From the NCBI GenBank assembly GCA_028826165.1, contig JAPDFW010000028.1, forward strand, positions 1-64,000: a stretch of 64,000 nucleotides of DNA, written 5' to 3'. Position 1 is the stretch's first letter. Each line of letters starts with the position of its first letter. A model generated the notes under the pieces. It searched no databases. It had not been told where the DNA came from and saw only the letters and a program-made list of their open reading frames with translations. Below, piece by piece: positions 59,357-64,000 of the stretch. The position numbers and the translations under genes were made by a program. This DNA comes from Anaeramoeba ignava (lineage: Eukaryota > Metamonada > Anaeramoebidae).

Positions 59357-59606
59357 TTTAATTTTCATTTTGATTTATTTTCATTTTCATTTTCATTTTC
59401 ATTTTGATTTTGATTTTCATTTTCATTTTCCAAAAAAAAGAAAGAAATTAAAGAAAGAAAAAGAAAAAGGGAAATTTTTGAAATAAATTTTCTTGATTCA
59501 AAAAAGTGGAAAAAAAAAAAAGATTTTCCTTTTTTGTTTTTCATTTTTTTTTTTTTTCATTTTATTCATTTTTTTGCTTTTCAAAAAAAAAAGCCAATTA
59601 GAATTA
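59357..59606. other. Spacer between the SNARE and surface-protein genes
   Basis: An (ATTTTC/ATTTTG)n patch near 59365-59430, purine-rich AAAGAAAG, the word AAAAAAGTGGAAAAAA near 59503, then TTTTTCATTTTTTTTTTTTCATTTTATTCATTTTTTTGC, which is the likely leader of the next gene. Confidence 0.5.
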
Positions 59607-62600
59607 ATGAAAAAGAAACTTGTTTTAATTTGTTTTTGTTTTTGTTTTTGTTTTTTCTTAATTTCATCTGCTCAAAATCAAGTTATTTTGAAAAATTCCT
59701 TTTATTTGCCAAATGGAATCACAAATCCTGTTTTATCTTTATTTGATGAAATGAATAATGTTGTTTATTTTATTAATATTGGCATGGATCTTAATTTAAA
59801 TCCAAAAAGTGAAATTTATAAATTTAATTCAACAAATCTTGAGTTTCTTGAATCAACTAATTTAGGGAATCGAATAACAACTGGAATTATTGATGAATTA
59901 CATCAAATGATTTATTTTGGAGCAGTTCAACATCAAGATGAAAGCAATTTTCCACAAATCATTCAATTTGATTTACTATCTTTTTCAATCAACAATTGTC
60001 TCAATTTTACTTCATTCCCAAATTTGGAATTCGTTGATTCTCAAGTTGATGTTTTCCATTCAAAAGGCTATTTCATTCTTTCTTGTTTTTTTCTTCATTA
60101 TCCTCATATATTCAAAATTGATTTGCAAAATTTTGAATTTGATTCAAATGCAACCATTTATTCATATTCCAATATTTTAGGATCAGCTATTGATATTTTA
60201 AATCAAAATATTTACATTTTCTCACATAATAAGGAGGTAGTTTCAACTATGGAAATCCAGAAGTTTCATTTGACAAATTTATCAAAAACTGGAACACTTT
60301 TCTTAGATGAACATGCAATAATGTTGGAGAGCATTTATGCAGATATTGATTCTTCAAGAAATCTAATGTATGCTGCAATGGTTTCTACTGCGTCATCTTT
60401 TTTAATTGTGAAAGTAAATTTGGATGATTTCTCAGTAGATGATCATTTAATTCTGCAATCAACTAATTACTGGGGATTTTCTGGAGGAGGAATTGATGAA
60501 TTGAATCAATTAGGTTATTTCATGATTTATGGAAATTGTTCCATTTATCAAATTGATCTATCTACATTTAGATATATTCAAGAATTTAGCTTTTCAAATG
60601 GGTTCAGTGCAGTATCTTTCGATTCACAAACCACTCATGCTTATATTGGATTCTATAATTCAACAACTATTGATTTTGATTTATTAAAATTCGAAGTAGA
60701 TCAATCGCGTTTTGTGCAAAATTTCCAAGATCCTTCAGTAATTTTAATTGATGAACCAAAAGAAATGTCTTATATTGGATTTGGTTCTGGTTTTGGATTA
60801 GTTGCAAGAATTGATATCTCTTCTTTCCAGTTAATAAGCCATTTGACAACTGGTAATTCTTCTGATCAAATTAATTTTGGAGAGATCGATTCTTCAGGTG
60901 GATTTGCTTATTTTTTTATCAATTGTACAACTTCTTCTCAATCAATCCCAAAAATTATGAAAGTTGAATTATCCACTTTTTCAATTTCAGAAAACAAAAT
61001 GATTGATTCAAATGGATCAATCGAAGCAACTTCCTTTGATATCCAGAACCATTTCCTTTATGTTGGATATTTAAATTTTTCTGATCAAAATGGGGCAATT
61101 CTCAAAATCAATTCATCTGACTTAGAAATTTATGGTTATTTTTTCATTTCCGATTTGAGGCAATTCCAAAAATTATTTCTTGATTCTTCAACCAAAATTC
61201 TTTATTCATTTTTGTATGTTAACAATTCAATCGGTTTTTGGCTTGATTTGATTAAAATTGATCTGGAATCTTTTAGTCAAATTTCTCATTTAGATTTAAC
61301 AAATTACTATCCAATTAATGGAACTGTATTTGATTCAATTCATCAATACATTTTTTTTCAATCTCCATATCAAAGGATAAAAACTAAAATTTGTAGAATA
61401 CATTTAATTGAAATGGAAGTATTCGATGATTGTCTTTTAGTTGATCAGGACGAATGGAATTTTCAGCATTCATTTCTTGATTCAACTCAAACTTATGCCT
61501 TTTTTTTACTCAATCATCCTTCAAACATGCACAGTTCTTATTTAATTCAAATTACTGCAAATCCCTTTCAAATACTTAATCAAACCCATTGGGATTATCC
61601 TTTTAATATTTCTGCTCTTGATTTTTCAAAAAATTATCTTTATTCAACAAATTTAGTTGATTTTGGAGGAAATGCTAAGGAAATGGTTTTGTTTTACCAA
61701 ATTTCTCTTCCAAATCCAACTCCAATCCCAAATACTTCAAATCAAAAATCATCTAAATCAATTATTATTATTCTTTCAACAATTATTCCAATTTTAATAA
61801 TAATTTCTTTAATTGTGATTTTCTTAATTTTGAAAAAGAAAATTAAAAAGAAAAAGAAAATTATTGAAAGAAAAGAATCAAAAAAATATCAAAAAATCAA
61901 AAAATCAAGTAAATGTTCTCTTTTCTTTAAACCAATTTTGAAATGGATTGGAAAACCAAATTTTCTTGATTTTGTTGGAGATGATGTTATTTGGAGATCT
62001 CTTACAGTTATTTTACTTTCTACTTTTTTCATTTTTACATTTGGAGTTGCAATTAGATATTTACTTGAATCAACAAAAATTAATGAAGATAAAATTGGGA
62101 TAAAGTAATTTATTTATTAATTATTTAATAATTATTTATTTAATATTTAAAAAACAAAAAATTTAGTTTGAATTTCTTTAAATTTCCAAATGAAACTGAA
62201 CTTTATTATTTCCAAACTTTTAGTACTGAAGTAAATTAATTGATATTTATTTAATTCTTCTTTTATTTTTTTTTTGTAAATAATTTAATTTAATTTATTC
62301 TTTTATTCTTTTATTTTCTTATTTTCTTATTAGTTAAGAGTTTCCAAAAAATATAAAAGTGATGGAGTCAAAAATTGTAAAGTAAATGTAAGTGCATATT
62401 CTTTAGATTCAAGTCGAAAATTATGGAGGAAATGATTTAAGTTTAATGGAAATGAAAGAATATTTAAAAAATGAAATTACAATATCAGGAGATAAAATTC
62501 AATATTCTGATGAAGATGGATTTGTAAAATTTTCAAATCTTTCAATTATTTCAGGAACAAGTCAAACAATTAATTTAACATTTTTTGCTGAATGTGGAAT

Positions 62601-64000
62601 TGAAAGTGAAAATGAATTTAAAAAGAATGGACCTTGTAAATATTATTTATTTTAATTATATTAATTCAATTAAATTTTAAATTAATTTTAAATTAATTTA
62701 GCTCAAAATATTTCATTAAATTCAATTTCTTCAAATACAACAACATCTCAAATTTCTTTTCCATTTTCAATGAAACCCATAAGTAATTCATTAATTTAAT
62801 TCAAAATCAATTTAATTTTCATTCATTTATTAAAAATATTCTTTTATTTCTTCGGTTTAGTTGATAAATTTTATTTTGCAAAAAATGGATCTTTTGATAA
62901 TCAAACATTCAATTTTGGAGAAGAAATTCCACTACTTTTTGGATTTAATTTTGTTGAAATATATTTAAAAAATCAAATTTATTTGAATAATATTTCAATA
63001 TTTCCAATTACAACAAATAGAACTTGGTTTTATCCTGAATATGAATCTTATTGTAAAAAAAAAAAATTAAATTAAATTAAAACAATTAATTCTAATTTAA
63101 ACTTAAATAGTTTTTGTCAATTTAACTTCATCTTCTTCTTATTCAAATGCTTTATTTCCATCAATTCAAATTATCTATTTATTAAGTGGAGCAACTTCAA
63201 CAAAAATGAATTTAACAACTTTTTATGAAGGAAACCAAATCCAAATTTATAATTCTTCACAAAATTCTTATTTAACTGAAAATTATTTTAATTTGAATCT
63301 TGAAACAAATGGTTTGAATTTTAAATTTAAATTTAAATTTAATTTTTTAATTTTAATTTTCAATTTAATTTTCAATTTTAAAAAATAGTTTCCAAAATTG
63401 AAATTAATGAAAATGGATCTTTTATTGTAAAAGAAGGAGAAATATTTTCAAAACCTTGGGAAATTATTGTTAAAGATAATGAAAATAAAACAATTCAAAA
63501 TAAACCTGTTTTTGCAAAAATTTCTAAACAATGTAATTTTGAAATTTCAGAAAATCAATCTCCTATTGAAAATTCAAAAGTTCTTTTAAATCCTATTTCT
63601 TTTACAAATGAATTTGGAATGTAAAACAAATTTTAAAAACACAAAATTAACAAAAAATAAATTTTTAATTCAAATTATTTTTTGGAATTATTTTTTAGAG
63701 CAACTTTTTCAAAATTAAAATTTTCAATTTCAGGATTAACAAAAAATAATTGTTCATTTAAAATTAAATTTATTTCAGATGGAATTTCTATTGAAACTGA
63801 TAATATTCAAGTTAATTCTTCAATGAATAGAATTATTTGGATTGAAGAACATCACCAAACGAAAATAATTAATATTACTAAAGATTTTAAAATAATAAGT
63901 AATGATACTTGGCCTGTTATTCAAGTTCAAAAATGAATTTGGAAAAGGAATTCCAAATAAATTAATTTCTTTAAATTGCTCAGATTTTTACATTTCAACC
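59607..64000 (+). CDS. Large two-pass surface protein: signal peptide, beta-propeller-like ectodomain, two TM helices, second ectodomain (3' end outside the window)
   Basis: Exon 1 (59607-62104) starts with a signal peptide (MKKKLVLICFCFCFCFFLIS). About 690 residues of repeated beta units follow, each with a turn such as IIDELHQMIYFG, GIDELNQLGYFMIYG or DSSTKILYSFLYVNN and a strand such as IYQIDLSTF, suggesting a beta-propeller. TM1 is SIIIILSTIIPILIIISLIV, followed by a very basic inner segment (KKKIKKKKKIIERK) and TM2 SLTVILLSTFFIFTFGVAIR. The frame would end at 62108, but a GTAATT donor at 62105 joins in phase to 62167-62230 (FFKFPNETELYYFQTF). More exons follow with many N-x-S/T sites: about 62334-62650, 62701-62783, 62861-63052, 63112-63310, 63391-63620 and 63700-63936. 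Their content is Ig-like beta sequence (DGFVKFSNLSIISGTSQTIN, KIEINENGSFIVKEGEIFSK). One frame break lies near 62412. The function is unknown. Confidence 0.65.

Noticed and set aside
1-64000. Search by eye for tRNA or rRNA genes
   Set aside because: No GC-richer cloverleaf-like block or rRNA motif was noticed; a covariance-model scan would be needed to exclude them.

Overview
This window looks like nuclear DNA of a very AT-rich protist. Genes on both strands are interrupted by GT-AG introns. The proteins are eukaryotic: Rab GTPase, Qc-SNARE, NEDD8 E1, La-motif protein, CC2D1/Lgd, EDRF1, myotubularin-related 14, a seven-helix receptor, calponin-homology, BTB-BACK-TLDc and ankyrin-BTB proteins. 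Standard stop codons are used. Gene spacers and many introns are tandem arrays of A/T-rich words. Asn/Gln/Glu/Lys-rich coding microsatellites and ankyrin/BTB/TLDc families suggest an amoeboid protist. My best guess is an anaerobic amoeba of the Anaeramoeba type, but this is inference and no marker gene proves it.

Layout. 1-5431 (minus): partial MTMR14-like phosphatase, EDRF1-like TPR protein, Asn/Gln-rich protein. 5501-13353 (minus): two near-identical ankyrin(28)-BTB-BTB genes in tandem. 13449-16849 (plus): GrpE with an organelle presequence, BTB-BACK-TLDc protein, a small possible longin-fold protein. 16950-18900: repeats with two decayed gene fragments, one matching the C-terminus of AnmK sugar kinases. 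19205-22450 (plus): papain-family protease and a Rab GTPase. 22560-26510: a satellite of about 160 bp split by a 2.4 kb MULE-type DNA transposon with near-perfect terminal inverted repeats and an 8-bp target duplication. 26644-29147 (plus): UBA3. 29353-32374 (minus): ankyrin-BTB gene with one ankyrin repeat per exon. 32658-35533 (plus): La-motif protein. 36105-40001 (minus): CH domain plus about eight PH-like modules. 40080-43260: satellite. 43364-55017 (minus): CC2D1/Lgd, a GPCR, and a STAND NTPase-WD40-PH protein. 55171-59356 (plus): syntaxin-8-like SNARE with a 3.5 kb satellite intron. 59607 to the window end (plus): a large two-pass surface protein.

The genes do not form one pathway. Membrane traffic and signalling dominate: Rab, SNARE, CC2D1/ESCRT, phosphoinositide phosphatase, PH proteins, GPCR. 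Ubiquitin-like modification (UBA3) and probable BTB adaptors may connect, because BTB proteins are often cullin-3 adaptors and cullins are NEDD8 targets; that link is inference.

Several otherwise convincing genes carry single-base frame breaks, often in homopolymers or microsatellites. I annotate these as one gene and mark the break. Sequencing error is the simplest explanation for most, but it cannot be separated from real decay here. Exon borders were placed by hand from GT-AG sites and reading phase.
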